Positions 50,000-58,569 of a stretch of 64,000 bases of DNA are shown here, one piece after another (the stretch's first letter is position 1; the number at the start of each line of letters is the position of its first letter). The translations under genes were made by a program, and so were the position numbers. The DNA comes from Rufibacter hautae (lineage in GTDB: Bacteria; Bacteroidota; Bacteroidia; Cytophagales; Hymenobacteraceae): NCBI RefSeq assembly GCF_008271695.1, contig NZ_VKKY01000001.1, forward strand, positions 1,668,589 to 1,732,588, written 5' to 3'. The notes beneath the pieces are model-generated. The model was given only the letters and a program-made list of their open reading frames with translations, was not told the DNA's origin and ran no database searches.

Positions 50000-50850
50000 A
50001 ATAAATTTAAAGGAAGTGACGTGTTTAGGTAGGGGTAAAACCTTGAATTTCAATCTTTATAGTAGGAGGTATACATATCATGGGACAACACCGAAAACTA
50101 GAATTGCCGAAAGAGTTGTACTACTGCAACCGAAACCGATGGGGTTTTGAGTCAACTCACAACCCACCGCTGGTGCTGCAAGAAACCCTGCCACCAGTAG
50201 CTCCGCTGGCTGAGATCTATAACTTCTGCGGTTATACCTTCTCAGATAATTAGAAACACTTTTACAATAGATACCCAAGTACTAGCCTGCAGATTGCTCA
50301 CTAGTGCTTGGGCTTTTTCTTGCCCTGCCTTTTGTCGGGCTATGCCATTCTCTTGTTCCGTTCTGCCAAAGCCTAAAAACGCTCTCCTTCTGGCCCAACA
50401 CTAGAAGTGAGCTGACCTACTGTTCCCCGGAAATTAAAAAGCAAAAGCGATTCACAAGCCTCTCCTAGCTGTTCATTCATCCAAGATTCTTCCTCTTGCA
50501 ACCATTTTCTGGCTTATTGCAGCATTTTAGGAGAATTTTTGTATTATTCGCATAAATGCATTGTACCTAATAAAGTTAAATATGGTACCAAGCGATGTAT
50601 TTACTTCCTATAGTCTCGACCTTTAAAACCTTTTAATAAGATTCTTTAGCTTTTCGTAGAAAAAGCCTAAACATTCTTACCCCTCAAAGGTTATATACTA
50701 GTCCAACAGGCACAATACAAGCATTTTACCAGGCGCTAAGCCTTCAGTATTACGTGTAGAATACAATTTGAATCTATTTTTTTTACCGTAACTACCACCT
50801 TCAATTTAAGTATAACTACTCTACAAACTCTTGCCAAAGAGGAGTAAAGA
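50000..50850. other. Low-GC intergenic stretch, no convincing gene
   Basis: This stretch is distinctly AT-richer than the rest of the window, especially after 50.5 kb. Reading frames here are short, and I see no repeat copy, tRNA or known RNA. It may be decayed or recently acquired sequence. Confidence 0.4.
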
Positions 50851-51075
50851 GTGATGATGAAAAAACTGAGGCAGATAAAGTTGGGACTGTATAATTTAAA
50901 GACGAAAGCCAGAAAGATTTTCAGACGCGGATACGAGGACTTAACCATGTTGATTTACTACCATGACTTGAAACAGCAATTTCAGCTCTTGATTGTAAAC
51001 ACCAATAACCTCTTGCTTCTGAAAAGAGAGATCACCCGGGCCGAGGCGTTCAGGATCATGAACACCCGCGCCTAA
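50851..51075 (+). CDS. Small basic hypothetical protein
   Basis: A 74-residue ORF starting with three Met codons, rich in Lys, Arg, Leu and Tyr (KKLRQIKLGLYNLKTKARK, RRGYEDLTMLIYYHDLKQQ). It is preceded by AGAGGAG about 17 bp upstream and followed by its own intrinsic terminator, both arguing for expression. No known domain. Confidence 0.5.
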   Translation: MMMKKLRQIKLGLYNLKTKARKIFRRGYEDLTMLIYYHDLKQQFQLLIVNTNNLLLLKREITRAEAFRIMNTRA

Positions 51076-51139
51076 GCTAAACTGTACCCCTACATGGGGC
51101 TTGTATATAATAGATAAGGCGCAAGCCAAGCATAAACGA

Positions 51140-51174
51140 AAGGACCAGCCGTAGAAAGCTGGTCCTTCTTTTTT
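51140..51174 (+). terminator. Terminator after small basic ORF
   Basis: A 10-bp stem AAGGACCAGC/GCTGGTCCTT with an 8-nt loop and a run of T. Confidence 0.85.
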
Positions 51175-51400
51175 GTATTAAAAGTTAGTTCATATTAGTT
51201 ACTCTCTAGCTCTGCTCTAACCTTCATTTACTTTCTAATGCACTTGCTACCTGCCTTTAAAATAAATACTCACCAGACCCGTTACTTAGGTGTTCTTAAA
51301 TATTAAAATTCCATATATAAAGTTAACAACATATTTAATCTAGAAACTTAGCTTTTATCCAATAGTCATCTATTCTTTAACCTATACTAGTAAAACCTTC
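51175..51400. other. AT-rich promoter-side region, nothing identified
   Basis: Low-GC spacer before the outer-membrane protein gene; TAGCTTTTA near 51.35 kb is only a weak match to a -7 box. Confidence 0.35.
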
Positions 51401-52072
51401 ATGAAAAGAACTTTGATTATTCTTATCCTCTGCGGTGCCTCGGCATTGGCAAACGCCCAAAACTTTGGTAAGACGCTTATTTCGGGATCAGTCAACTTCA
51501 CTTCAAGTAAGAACAACTTCAACCAGTCAGCAGGGCAAGAAGCCAAAATCAACTCATTTTCTATCAATCCACAAGTTGGCTTCTTCCTTAGTCCTATCGT
51601 AGCCCTCGGGGTTTCTGCCACATACACCAGAGGAACCTATAGCTCGTCCTATCCCACTAACTATCCTGACAATGTTCCAAGGAATATTTCTTATACGTCC
51701 ATTTCAAACTCGTATTCCGGAGGACCTTTTGTGCGCGTGTACAAATCAATAACTCCTAAATTCGGTTTTTTTGGGCACGGAACGGGCTATTATACCTATT
51801 CCAAAAGCAAAACTGAACACGAAGATGATTTTGTTCAAACAACTCCTTCCATAGGAAAAGGCGGAGGAGTAAGTATAAACCCGGGCGTGGTATTTTTCCC
51901 AACCAACACCATAGGAGTGGAGGCCACGTTAGGAAGAATAGGATACAGTAGTCATAAAACAGAAAGCGAAGGTTATACGCCAATAGATTCAAGTGGCTTT
52001 GAGGCTAACTTGGGTTTAAGCACCTTTACTTTAGGCATCTCCTTATATCTGGGCCGGACTGCTTCTGAATAA
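51401..52072 (+). CDS. Outer-membrane beta-barrel protein (OmpW/OMP_b-brl-like)
   Basis: A 223-residue protein with a signal peptide (MKRTLIILILCGASALANAQ). The mature part alternates strands and turns (TLISGSVNFTSSKNNF, NPQVGFFLSPIVALGVSATY, GGPFVRVYKSITPKFGFFG) and ends TLGISLYLGRTASE, in the manner of small eight-stranded Bacteroidota porin-like proteins. Function unknown. A 23-bp inverted repeat follows its stop. Confidence 0.82.
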   Translation: MKRTLIILILCGASALANAQNFGKTLISGSVNFTSSKNNFNQSAGQEAKINSFSINPQVGFFLSPIVALGVSATYTRGTYSSSYPTNYPDNVPRNISYTSISNSYSGGPFVRVYKSITPKFGFFGHGTGYYTYSKSKTEHEDDFVQTTPSIGKGGGVSINPGVVFFPTNTIGVEATLGRIGYSSHKTESEGYTPIDSSGFEANLGLSTFTLGISLYLGRTASE

Positions 52073-52081
52073 AGATTTCTG

Positions 52082-52140
52082 TATGCCCTATTCACTCCAA
52101 AGCCGCAGTCCGCCCAGGGCTTTGGAGTGGATAGGGCATA
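52082..52140. repeat. Long inverted repeat (23-bp arms)
   Basis: Arms of 23 bp containing TGCCCTATTCACTCCAAAGC and its complement pair with a single G-U position around a 13-nt loop. There is no T-tract; it may still serve as a 3'-end hairpin for the barrel gene. Confidence 0.7.
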
Positions 52141-52181
52141 GAAACTGCATCCCGGCTCGTACCTGGGCCGTACCTTGACGT

Positions 52182-53312
52182 ATGCATCACCTCAAAAATT
52201 GGCTTTCTTTTTTCCTGCTGCTTTCCCTTTTTTCCTGCACCTCGGCAGACACAGATCGAGGTTTAGAGACCCTGCCGCTGGCTAACAGCCAAACGCCGCT
52301 ATCCATTATTGCGCTGGGTTCCTGCAACTCCCAGGACCGCGAACAGCCGCTGTGGCGCGAGATCCTCAAGAACCAGCCGCAACTCTGGATTTGGCTCGGG
52401 GATAACATCTACGGCGACACCGATGACATGGGCGTTTTAAAGGCGAAATACGAAAAACAGCTCCAGAATGAGGATTACCAGAAGTTGGTGCAGAACGTGC
52501 CGGTAATTGGCATCTGGGATGACCATGACTACGGCCGCAACAATGCGGGCAAAGAATACCAACATAAAAGCCAAAGCGCCCAACTGTTCTGGGATTTCTT
52601 GGAGGAGCCCCTGCAGAGCCCGCGCAGAAAGCAGAAAGGCGTCTACAGCGCCCACACCTACGGACCGCCGGGCCAGCAAGTGAAAGTCATTCTCCTGGAC
52701 GGGCGCTTCCACCGTGATTCCCTGCAAGGCCAGGAACCTGCTTACCAGAACAACACCAAAGGCGATATGCTGGGTGAAGCCCAATGGCGATGGCTGGAAA
52801 AGGAGCTCAGGAACAGCAAAGCCCAGTTCCACCTCATCGGGACGGGCCTGCAGATTATCGCCGATGACCACGGCTACGAACGCTGGGGCAATTTCCCCAA
52901 ATCCCGGGAAAGGCTGTTCAACCTCATTGCCCAAACCAAGGCGCCCAACGTGATCCTGCTGTCCGGGGACCGGCACTTTGCCGAGCTTTCCAAGATCTCG
53001 TGGCCCGGTGTGCCCTACCCCATCTACGACTTCACTTCCAGCGGCCTTACCCATTTCTGGAAAGGCGGCCTGGTCAATGAACCCAACCGTTACCGCGTGG
53101 GCGACATGCACGACAAACTCAACTTCGGGGTGATGCGCTTCCAATGGGAGCAGACTTCCGCCGAGGTGAGTTTTGAGATCAGGGGCCGTGACAATGACCT
53201 GCACCAGCTGGTGAAAGCAGAATACGCCCTGCCCAAACCACCTACGCCGGTATCCTCCGCCACGCCTTCTACAATCCAAGAAACACGGCAGACCAAAGCG
53301 CTGCACAAGTAA
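52182..53312 (+). CDS. PhoD-like alkaline phosphatase, lipoprotein
   Basis: A 376-residue metallophosphatase with a lipoprotein signal (lipobox LFSC near residue 19). Metal-binding motifs occur in order: ALGSCNSQ, IWLGDNIYGDTDD, GIWDDHDYGRNNAG, LLDGRFHRD and LLSGDRHFAEL. PhoD-type enzymes are Ca/Fe-dependent phosphomonoesterases or diesterases at the cell surface, often induced by low phosphate. It appears to be monocistronic and has a strong terminator. Confidence 0.9.
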   Translation: MHHLKNWLSFFLLLSLFSCTSADTDRGLETLPLANSQTPLSIIALGSCNSQDREQPLWREILKNQPQLWIWLGDNIYGDTDDMGVLKAKYEKQLQNEDYQKLVQNVPVIGIWDDHDYGRNNAGKEYQHKSQSAQLFWDFLEEPLQSPRRKQKGVYSAHTYGPPGQQVKVILLDGRFHRDSLQGQEPAYQNNTKGDMLGEAQWRWLEKELRNSKAQFHLIGTGLQIIADDHGYERWGNFPKSRERLFNLIAQTKAPNVILLSGDRHFAELSKISWPGVPYPIYDFTSSGLTHFWKGGLVNEPNRYRVGDMHDKLNFGVMRFQWEQTSAEVSFEIRGRDNDLHQLVKAEYALPKPPTPVSSATPSTIQETRQTKALHK

Positions 53313-53400
53313 AACCAGCCAAACAAAGACGAGAAAAGCCAGTATTTTAGACGGTACCAACCACACGCCAAAGCAGTCTATACCACCTTTGACACCTAAA

Positions 53401-53446
53401 AAGCAAGCGCCCTCAGGAACAGATTCCTGAGGGCGCTTGCTTTTCT
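53401..53446 (+). terminator. Terminator of PhoD-like gene
   Basis: A perfect 19-bp stem (AAGCAAGCGCCCTCAGGAA and its complement) with a 4-nt loop, then TTTTCT. Confidence 0.85.
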
Positions 53447-53447
53447 A

Positions 53448-53483
53448 TTTTGGGGCTGATTTTTTAAAATCAGCCTTAAAACG
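53448..53483. repeat. Intergenic palindrome, family A (very regular)
   Basis: GGCTGATTTT and AAAATCAGCC form a perfect inner stem with outer TTTTGGG/CTTAAAA. It abuts the stop of the convergent GyrI-like gene. Confidence 0.7.
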
Positions 53484-53488
53484 ACTAT

Positions 53489-54013
53489 TTACTTTTGGGC
53501 CAGGGCTACCTCAATGACGGCAGGTTTTCCCTCGGGGAAACGTTCCACGTAAAACTCCTGCAGGGTGAGTTTCTGTTCTTCCGCGTAGTCAAAAAGGGTG
53601 CTGTAAATGCGTTTGGGAGCGATGGTGATGTTGGCTTCTACCTCGCCTCGCAGAACTTGCCTGCCGGCGGGTACCACTCTGAAAGAGAATCCAGAGGGCA
53701 GAGTCGCGCTGGAGTCCTTCACGGCCACGCCAATGAACGCCTTCAGGGTTTTAGAGTCTTTGCCCGGGTTGTTATAATAGATCCCCGCGAAATCGCCGGC
53801 GAGTTGCTTCTGCTCCACGGCTTTGCCTACCTGCTGATAGATCTGGCCCAGTTCCTCCGAGTCGGTGGAACCTTCATAATATTTACCGGCCACGATCACC
53901 TGCGAAGACTCCGCCCGGGAGACCTTCACTTCGGCAAAGCCGCCCATGTACGTATACACTACCAGCCCCAGCCCGATAATCACCGCCAAGACAATCAAAA
54001 ACTTTTTACCCAT
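53489..54013 (-). CDS. Membrane-anchored GyrI-like/SOUL-type small-molecule-binding protein
   Basis: A 174-residue protein with an N-terminal membrane helix (KFLIVLAVIIGLGLVVYTYM). The remainder resembles a GyrI-like effector-binding domain: SSQVIVAGKYYEGSTDSEEL, GIYYNNPGKDSKTLKAFIGV and GEVEANITIAPKRIYSTLFD. Such domains bind hydrophobic ligands. I began at MGKKFL, since the longer frame adds 12 residues ahead of the membrane helix. It is the last of a same-strand run after truA and the ABC exporter gene. Confidence 0.7.
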   Translation of the reverse strand: MGKKFLIVLAVIIGLGLVVYTYMGGFAEVKVSRAESSQVIVAGKYYEGSTDSEELGQIYQQVGKAVEQKQLAGDFAGIYYNNPGKDSKTLKAFIGVAVKDSSATLPSGFSFRVVPAGRQVLRGEVEANITIAPKRIYSTLFDYAEEQKLTLQEFYVERFPEGKPAVIEVALAQK

Positions 54014-54094
54014 CTGTTTATCTATTCTGCTTTGCGCATGTCCAGGCAAAGGTAAGGCTCAGCCCTGAACCAAACCCAGCCGGCCAGTAAAAAC

Positions 54095-54134
54095 CCGTTT
54101 CTACCCCGATTTTAGCAAATCAGCCCTGAAACGG
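54095..54134. repeat. Intergenic palindrome, family A, after ABC exporter
   Basis: CCGTTTCTACCCCGATTTT with AAATCAGCCCTGAAACGG, 12 bp beyond the exporter's stop codon. Confidence 0.65.
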
Positions 54135-54145
54135 ATTCTTTGCTT

Positions 54146-55912
54146 TTACACGAAGTTCTTGTACTGCATCTCGTGGAGCTGGGCATAATACCCACCCGAC
54201 TGGATCAATTCCTCGTGACGACCGCTTTCCTTGATCTCGCCACGATCCAGCACAATGATGTTATCGGCTTTCTGGATGGTGGAGAGGCGGTGGGCAATCA
54301 CGATGGAGGTACGGCCTTCCATCAACTGCGCGATTGCGAACTGAATCAGTTCCTCGGTCTCAGAGTCCACGCTTGAGGTGGCTTCGTCCAAGATGATGAT
54401 TTTAGGGTTGTACACCATGGCGCGCACAAACGAGATCAATTGCCGTTGACCCACCGAGAGCGTAGCGCCGCGCTCCATCACGTTGTAGTGCAAACCTCCC
54501 GGCAGGCGCTCAATGAATCTGTCGGCGCCTACCAAACGGGCGGCTTCCCACATCTGGGCCTCGGTGATGTCTTTGTTCCCCAAGCTGATGTTATCGGCGA
54601 TGGTGCCGGAGAAAAGGAACACATCTTGCAACACCACGCCTATCTGACGGCGCAGCAAATCCAGGTCATACTCCCTAATATCGGTGCCGTCTACCCTGAT
54701 GGTGCCTTTGTTGATCTCATAGAAGCGGCTGAGCAGATTGATGATGGACGTTTTACCGGCTCCCGTGGCGCCTACCAGGGCCACCGTTTGCCCGGCGTAC
54801 ACGTCAAAGGAAACGCCGCGCAAGACCCAGTTTTCGTCATTGTACGCAAACCAGACATCGTCAAACTGCACATCGCCGCTGATCTCTTTCGGCGCGTACG
54901 TGCCCGAGTCTGAGATCATTTCTTCGCTTTCCAGCAGCCGCATAATCCGCTCAGAACTCACCACGCCCAGTTGCAGCGTGTTGAACCTATCCGCAATCTG
55001 CCGGATGGGCCTGAAGAACATGGCGATGTACATGATAAACGCGATGAGCGAGCCCAGCGTCACGGTGTCCTGGATCACGCCTTTGGCTCCATACCACACC
55101 AGCAGACCCGTTCCGGCTGCGCCGATGACCTCGGCCACCGGGAAATAGATGGAGTAATACAGCACCGATTTGATGTTGGCGCGGGTGTGCTCCTTGTTGA
55201 TGGCCTGGAACTTCTTCATCTCGCGCTCCTCGTTGTTGAAGATCTGCACCACCATCATACCCGTGAGGTGTTCCTGCACAAAGGCGTTGAGTTTAGACAC
55301 CGCGCCGCGCACCTCCTGGAAAGAGGCCTTCACCTTCTCCTTGAAGATATAGGTACTGATGATGAGCAGCGGAAACATGGAAAGGCTCACCAGGGTTAGT
55401 TTCCAGTCAATCCAGAACATGTAAGCCAGGATGAAGAGCAATTGCAGCACATCGCCAATCATAGCCGCCAGGCCTTCGGAGAACACGTCTGACAGGGTTT
55501 CAACGTCGCTCACGTTACGGGTCACCAGCGTCCCGATGGGCGTACGGTCATAGAATTTGAGCCGCAGCTTGAGGATGTGCTCATAGAGCTTCACCCTAAT
55601 GTCGCGCACCACGTACTGCCCCAGCCAACCGGCGAAGTAGGTGTGGAAGTACGAGACCGCCGTGTGGGCCACCAGCAGTACAATGAGCCAGATGAACATG
55701 CGGTTCACCCCTTGCCAGTTGTACTGCAGAATCTGCTTGTCCACCATCTCCTGGATCAGGAACGGACGGATAGTAGCCAGGATCGCCGAGGCCACGGTTA
55801 AAAAAATCACCAGATAGAACACCTTCTGGTACGGTTTCACAAACCGGAATATCTTGCGCAGGACTTCCCAGTCAAACGCGCTCCCGGTTTTGTTGCCTCC
55901 TATTTCACTCAT
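54146..55912 (-). CDS. ABC exporter half-transporter (MdlB-like)
   Basis: A 588-residue fused permease/ATPase with six transmembrane helices in about residues 25-315. The ATPase has Walker A GATGAGKTS, signature LSVGQRQL (Val instead of the second Gly), Walker B IIILDEATSSVDSETE with the catalytic Glu and the switch His in IVIAHRLSTI. The DEATSSVDSETE version is usual for MdlB-like halves. It follows truA by about 120 bp on the same strand. A complementary half near 17.5 kb lacks the Glu. Confidence 0.9.
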   Translation of the reverse strand: MSEIGGNKTGSAFDWEVLRKIFRFVKPYQKVFYLVIFLTVASAILATIRPFLIQEMVDKQILQYNWQGVNRMFIWLIVLLVAHTAVSYFHTYFAGWLGQYVVRDIRVKLYEHILKLRLKFYDRTPIGTLVTRNVSDVETLSDVFSEGLAAMIGDVLQLLFILAYMFWIDWKLTLVSLSMFPLLIISTYIFKEKVKASFQEVRGAVSKLNAFVQEHLTGMMVVQIFNNEEREMKKFQAINKEHTRANIKSVLYYSIYFPVAEVIGAAGTGLLVWYGAKGVIQDTVTLGSLIAFIMYIAMFFRPIRQIADRFNTLQLGVVSSERIMRLLESEEMISDSGTYAPKEISGDVQFDDVWFAYNDENWVLRGVSFDVYAGQTVALVGATGAGKTSIINLLSRFYEINKGTIRVDGTDIREYDLDLLRRQIGVVLQDVFLFSGTIADNISLGNKDITEAQMWEAARLVGADRFIERLPGGLHYNVMERGATLSVGQRQLISFVRAMVYNPKIIILDEATSSVDSETEELIQFAIAQLMEGRTSIVIAHRLSTIQKADNIIVLDRGEIKESGRHEELIQSGGYYAQLHEMQYKNFV

Positions 55913-55984
55913 TAGATCAATTGCTGGTTAAGTCTGCCCCTGGCAATGCCTGGATTAGAACGTAAAAGTAAGGTAAGCCTCTCT

Positions 55985-56022
55985 GCGTTTAGGCCTTGGT
56001 TTCTTAAAAGAAAGCGTAAAAC
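55985..56022. repeat. Intergenic palindrome, family A (degenerate)
   Basis: GCGTTTAGGCCTTGGTTTC with GAAAGCGTAAAAC between the truA stop and the ABC exporter start. Confidence 0.5.
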
Positions 56023-56033
56023 AAGAGGTTTTG

Positions 56034-56843
56034 TTACGAAGATGGTTCCTCTGTTCTCACCTGTGCGGCAAGGACTTCCTCAAAGAGTACCCGCTGTTGG
56101 GCAAAATAGTTCTCTGGATATTCCACACGGTGCAGAAACAGCCCTTGCGCGGGGGCCGCGCCGCTGGCCAAGCTCCTATCTTGGCGCTCAATCAGGTGTC
56201 TGAACTGAGCCACGGTGAGCTTGCCTTTGCCCACGTCCAGCAAGGTACCCACCACCAGCCGCACCATGCCGCGCAGAAATCGGTTGGCCTTGATGGTGAA
56301 GACCAGTTGCGGTCCGTTCTCCTGCCAGAAAGCTTGGGTAATGGCGCAACGGTAGTGCTTAGTATCGCCTTTCACTTTGGAGAAGGTGGTGAAATCTTCT
56401 AGTTGCAACAGCACCTGCGCCGCCTCGTTCATCAGGGCTACGTCGGGCTTTCTGGAGAGATAGTACGCGTGCCGCACCAGAAAAGGATTCTTTTCCAGGG
56501 TAATGCAGTATTCGTACGCCCGGCTGGTGGCATCAAAACGCGTGTGCGCCTCAGGCCCTACCGGCAGCACCTGCCCCACGGAGATATCTGGAGGAAGAAT
56601 GCGGTTGAGTCTGTGCTGGATTTCCTCTGGATAGTAAGCCTGCGGCAAGTCTACGTGTACCCACTGCTGGGATGCGTGCACGCCGGTATCGGTGCGGCCG
56701 CTGCCTACGGTTTCTACCTGGGTCAACCGGAACACCCGGCGCAGGCAGTCGTCCAGCACCTCCTGCACGGTGAGCGCATTGGGTTGCAGTTGCCAACCGT
56801 GGAACCTGGTGCCGTCATACGCCACTTCTAAAAAATACCGCAT
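56034..56843 (-). CDS. truA: tRNA pseudouridine synthase A
   Basis: A 269-residue enzyme that makes pseudouridine at positions 38-40 of the tRNA anticodon arm. The catalytic Asp is in GSGRTDTGVHASQQWVHVDL (about residues 49-68). The start MRYFLEVAYDGTRFHGWQ and the FLRGMVRLVVGTLLDVGKGK helix are family hallmarks. It leads a run continuing into the ABC exporter gene. Confidence 0.96.
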   Translation of the reverse strand: MRYFLEVAYDGTRFHGWQLQPNALTVQEVLDDCLRRVFRLTQVETVGSGRTDTGVHASQQWVHVDLPQAYYPEEIQHRLNRILPPDISVGQVLPVGPEAHTRFDATSRAYEYCITLEKNPFLVRHAYYLSRKPDVALMNEAAQVLLQLEDFTTFSKVKGDTKHYRCAITQAFWQENGPQLVFTIKANRFLRGMVRLVVGTLLDVGKGKLTVAQFRHLIERQDRSLASGAAPAQGLFLHRVEYPENYFAQQRVLFEEVLAAQVRTEEPSS

Positions 56844-56847
56844 GGCA

Positions 56848-56855
56848 CAAAGATA
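56848..56855 (-). promoter_or_regulatory. Possible -7 box (TATCTTTG) next to truA start
   Basis: TATCTTTG on the minus strand ends five bases before the ATG. If used, the transcript would be almost leaderless. No -33 box was found. Confidence 0.3.
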
Positions 56856-56910
56856 CGCAATTACCGGGTGAGTCTCAGGTTCTGGCGCATGGCTGTAACG
56901 CAGCCGGTTC

Positions 56911-56947
56911 TATTTTGAGGCCGTTTTCTGGAAAAGAGGCCTTAAAC
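56911..56947. repeat. Intergenic palindrome, family A
   Basis: TATTTTGAGGCCGTTTTC with GAAAAGAGGCCTTAAAC, in the gap between the coiled-coil gene's end and truA's start. Confidence 0.65.
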
Positions 56948-57017
56948 ACCCACTGTCCATCGGCGGGAAATACCCGAAAAAGAAATCGGCCTCCAGAAAG
57001 GAGGCCGATGGTTTACT

Positions 57018-57476
57018 TTAGAAAGGATTGGTGAAAGAGGTGCCCGTAGGCGCGTTTCTTTCGGCTTGCCAGGCGGCTTGACGGGCATCGCGCTGGCGTT
57101 CGTATTTGGTCTGCAGGGCTTGTCTTTCCTGCTCATAGTCATTTTTCAGGCGGGCCATCTCCTCCTCGTAAGAACCGGTGGTATTACCGGCCTTGGTTAA
57201 CCGGTCATTCAGCCGGTGCTGCTTTCTATTGTATTCTTCTTTCAGGTTGGCCTGGTCGCGTTCGTATTTGGCTTTGGATTTGGCAAGCGCATGCTGGTAT
57301 TTCTCGTCTTTTCGGGCTGCCTTGGCCAGCAACTTGGCGCGCTTCTTTTCGGCTTTGGCAGATTGCTTGTCTCTGACCACCGTTGAATACTCTGTCCCGG
57401 CAATTTCCACTGCCGATGCTGTTCCACCACTTACTAACAGCAACCCTACTAAACTGAATACCGCAAGTCTTTTCAT
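57018..57476 (-). CDS. Exported coiled-coil protein
   Basis: A 152-residue protein with a signal peptide (MKRLAVFSLVGLLLVSGGTASA). The mature part is almost wholly charged helix (AKAEKKRAKLLAKAARKDEK, AKSKAKYERDQANLKEEYNR, RLKNDYEQERQALQTKYE), a predicted coiled coil. There is no domain I recognise. A role in the periplasm or cell surface is likely from the signal peptide; nothing more can be said. Confidence 0.75.
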   Translation of the reverse strand: MKRLAVFSLVGLLLVSGGTASAVEIAGTEYSTVVRDKQSAKAEKKRAKLLAKAARKDEKYQHALAKSKAKYERDQANLKEEYNRKQHRLNDRLTKAGNTTGSYEEEMARLKNDYEQERQALQTKYERQRDARQAAWQAERNAPTGTSFTNPF

Positions 57477-57702
57477 GATTCCAAGATTTTAATATAACTG
57501 GCTTTGCAACGTTCATGCCAACCAGAGCAAGTTAACGGCTTTGGCCAGACCAAAAAATCTTTTCTTTGCACATCAGCCTGTGGAAAACCTCTTGCAACGT
57601 TTATAACTATTCAAAGTTCTTTGCGCTCAACATCTTACCAAAGCCCTTGACGGCCTAACTGAATGTGTTCCGCACAGGTATAGGCGATAGCAAAGTTTTA
57701 TG

Positions 57703-57710
57703 TAGTTTTG
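57703..57710 (+). promoter_or_regulatory. Promoter -7 box (TAGTTTTG) of DUF4293 gene
   Basis: TAGTTTTG matches TAnnTTTG about 30 bp before the start codon. A -33 element is not clear. Confidence 0.5.
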
Positions 57711-57738
57711 CAAAAGATTTAGAAACCAATAAATAACT

Positions 57739-58215
57739 ATGATTCAGAGAATCCAGAGCGTTTTCCTGTTTTTGATTGTAATTGCCATGGTGGCTTTGTT
57801 TTTCCTGCCTATCTGGGCTAAAACCAATCCGGCTAATAACCAGGAGTATGCCTTAACCGCTTTTTCTTTAGGTCCCGTGAATGGTGCTGCTGATGCCGCC
57901 TCTACTAACACTATTTTCATCGCTATTCTGGCTGGGGCCGCGGCCCTTATTGCCTTGTATGAGATCTTCCAGTACAAGAGCCGCCTGACCCAAATGAAAC
58001 TGGGCTTGTTGAACTCCCTGGTGATGGCCGCTCTCATGGGCTGTGCCTTCTACTTCTCTTCTTATGTGGGCGAGGACCTGATCAAAACCAATACCCAGGG
58101 CGAGTACCTTTCTGGTTTCTACCTGCCTGCCTTCGGGTTGCTCATGAACGTGCTGGCCAACCGGTTCATCAAACGTGACGAGGACCTGGTGCGCTCTATG
58201 GACCGCCTGCGCTAG
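57739..58215 (+). CDS. DUF4293 integral membrane protein
   Basis: A 158-residue protein with four predicted transmembrane helices (about 7-27, 55-73, 87-105 and 125-141). It begins MIQRIQSVFLFLIVIAMVAL, the conserved DUF4293 start, and ends in the cytoplasmic KRDEDLVRSMDRLR, also typical. DUF4293 is widespread in Bacteroidota without known function. It is monocistronic with its own terminator. Confidence 0.92.
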   Translation: MIQRIQSVFLFLIVIAMVALFFLPIWAKTNPANNQEYALTAFSLGPVNGAADAASTNTIFIAILAGAAALIALYEIFQYKSRLTQMKLGLLNSLVMAALMGCAFYFSSYVGEDLIKTNTQGEYLSGFYLPAFGLLMNVLANRFIKRDEDLVRSMDRLR

Positions 58216-58233
58216 AACCTTAGCTTTCTCCAC

Positions 58234-58269
58234 AAAAGAGGCCCCGCTTGCAGAAGCGGGGCCTCTTTT
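58234..58269 (+). terminator. Terminator of DUF4293 gene
   Basis: A perfect 16-bp stem (AAAAGAGGCCCCGCTT and its complement) with the tetraloop GCAG and a TTTTG end. Confidence 0.9.
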
Positions 58270-58569
58270 GTTTTAGCATGGTTCTTCAACTGTTCATCAA
58301 AGCAACCTGCGGCCTTTTACTACTATGTCATACTTCACGACACCTTAGCGAAGAAAAGATGAACGGGAGAGAAAACCGCCCTAAGTTCCCTCCAAAATTT
58401 TCTTTATAAATTATAATAATAATCTATATTGGATAAATATTCATAAAACAGAAGACGCGCCTACTAGCTATGGACTTAACCAACCTATACACTGGTAAAG
58501 CATTCATCTTCAAAAGAATTGCCTTCAGAGATTATTTCCCTATTGAATTTCTATTCTGATATACGACAC
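58270..58569. other. AT-rich intergenic region upstream of porin gene
   Basis: Contains an unusually AT-rich stretch near 58.39-58.45 kb. No clear promoter box, repeat copy or ORF. Confidence 0.4.
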
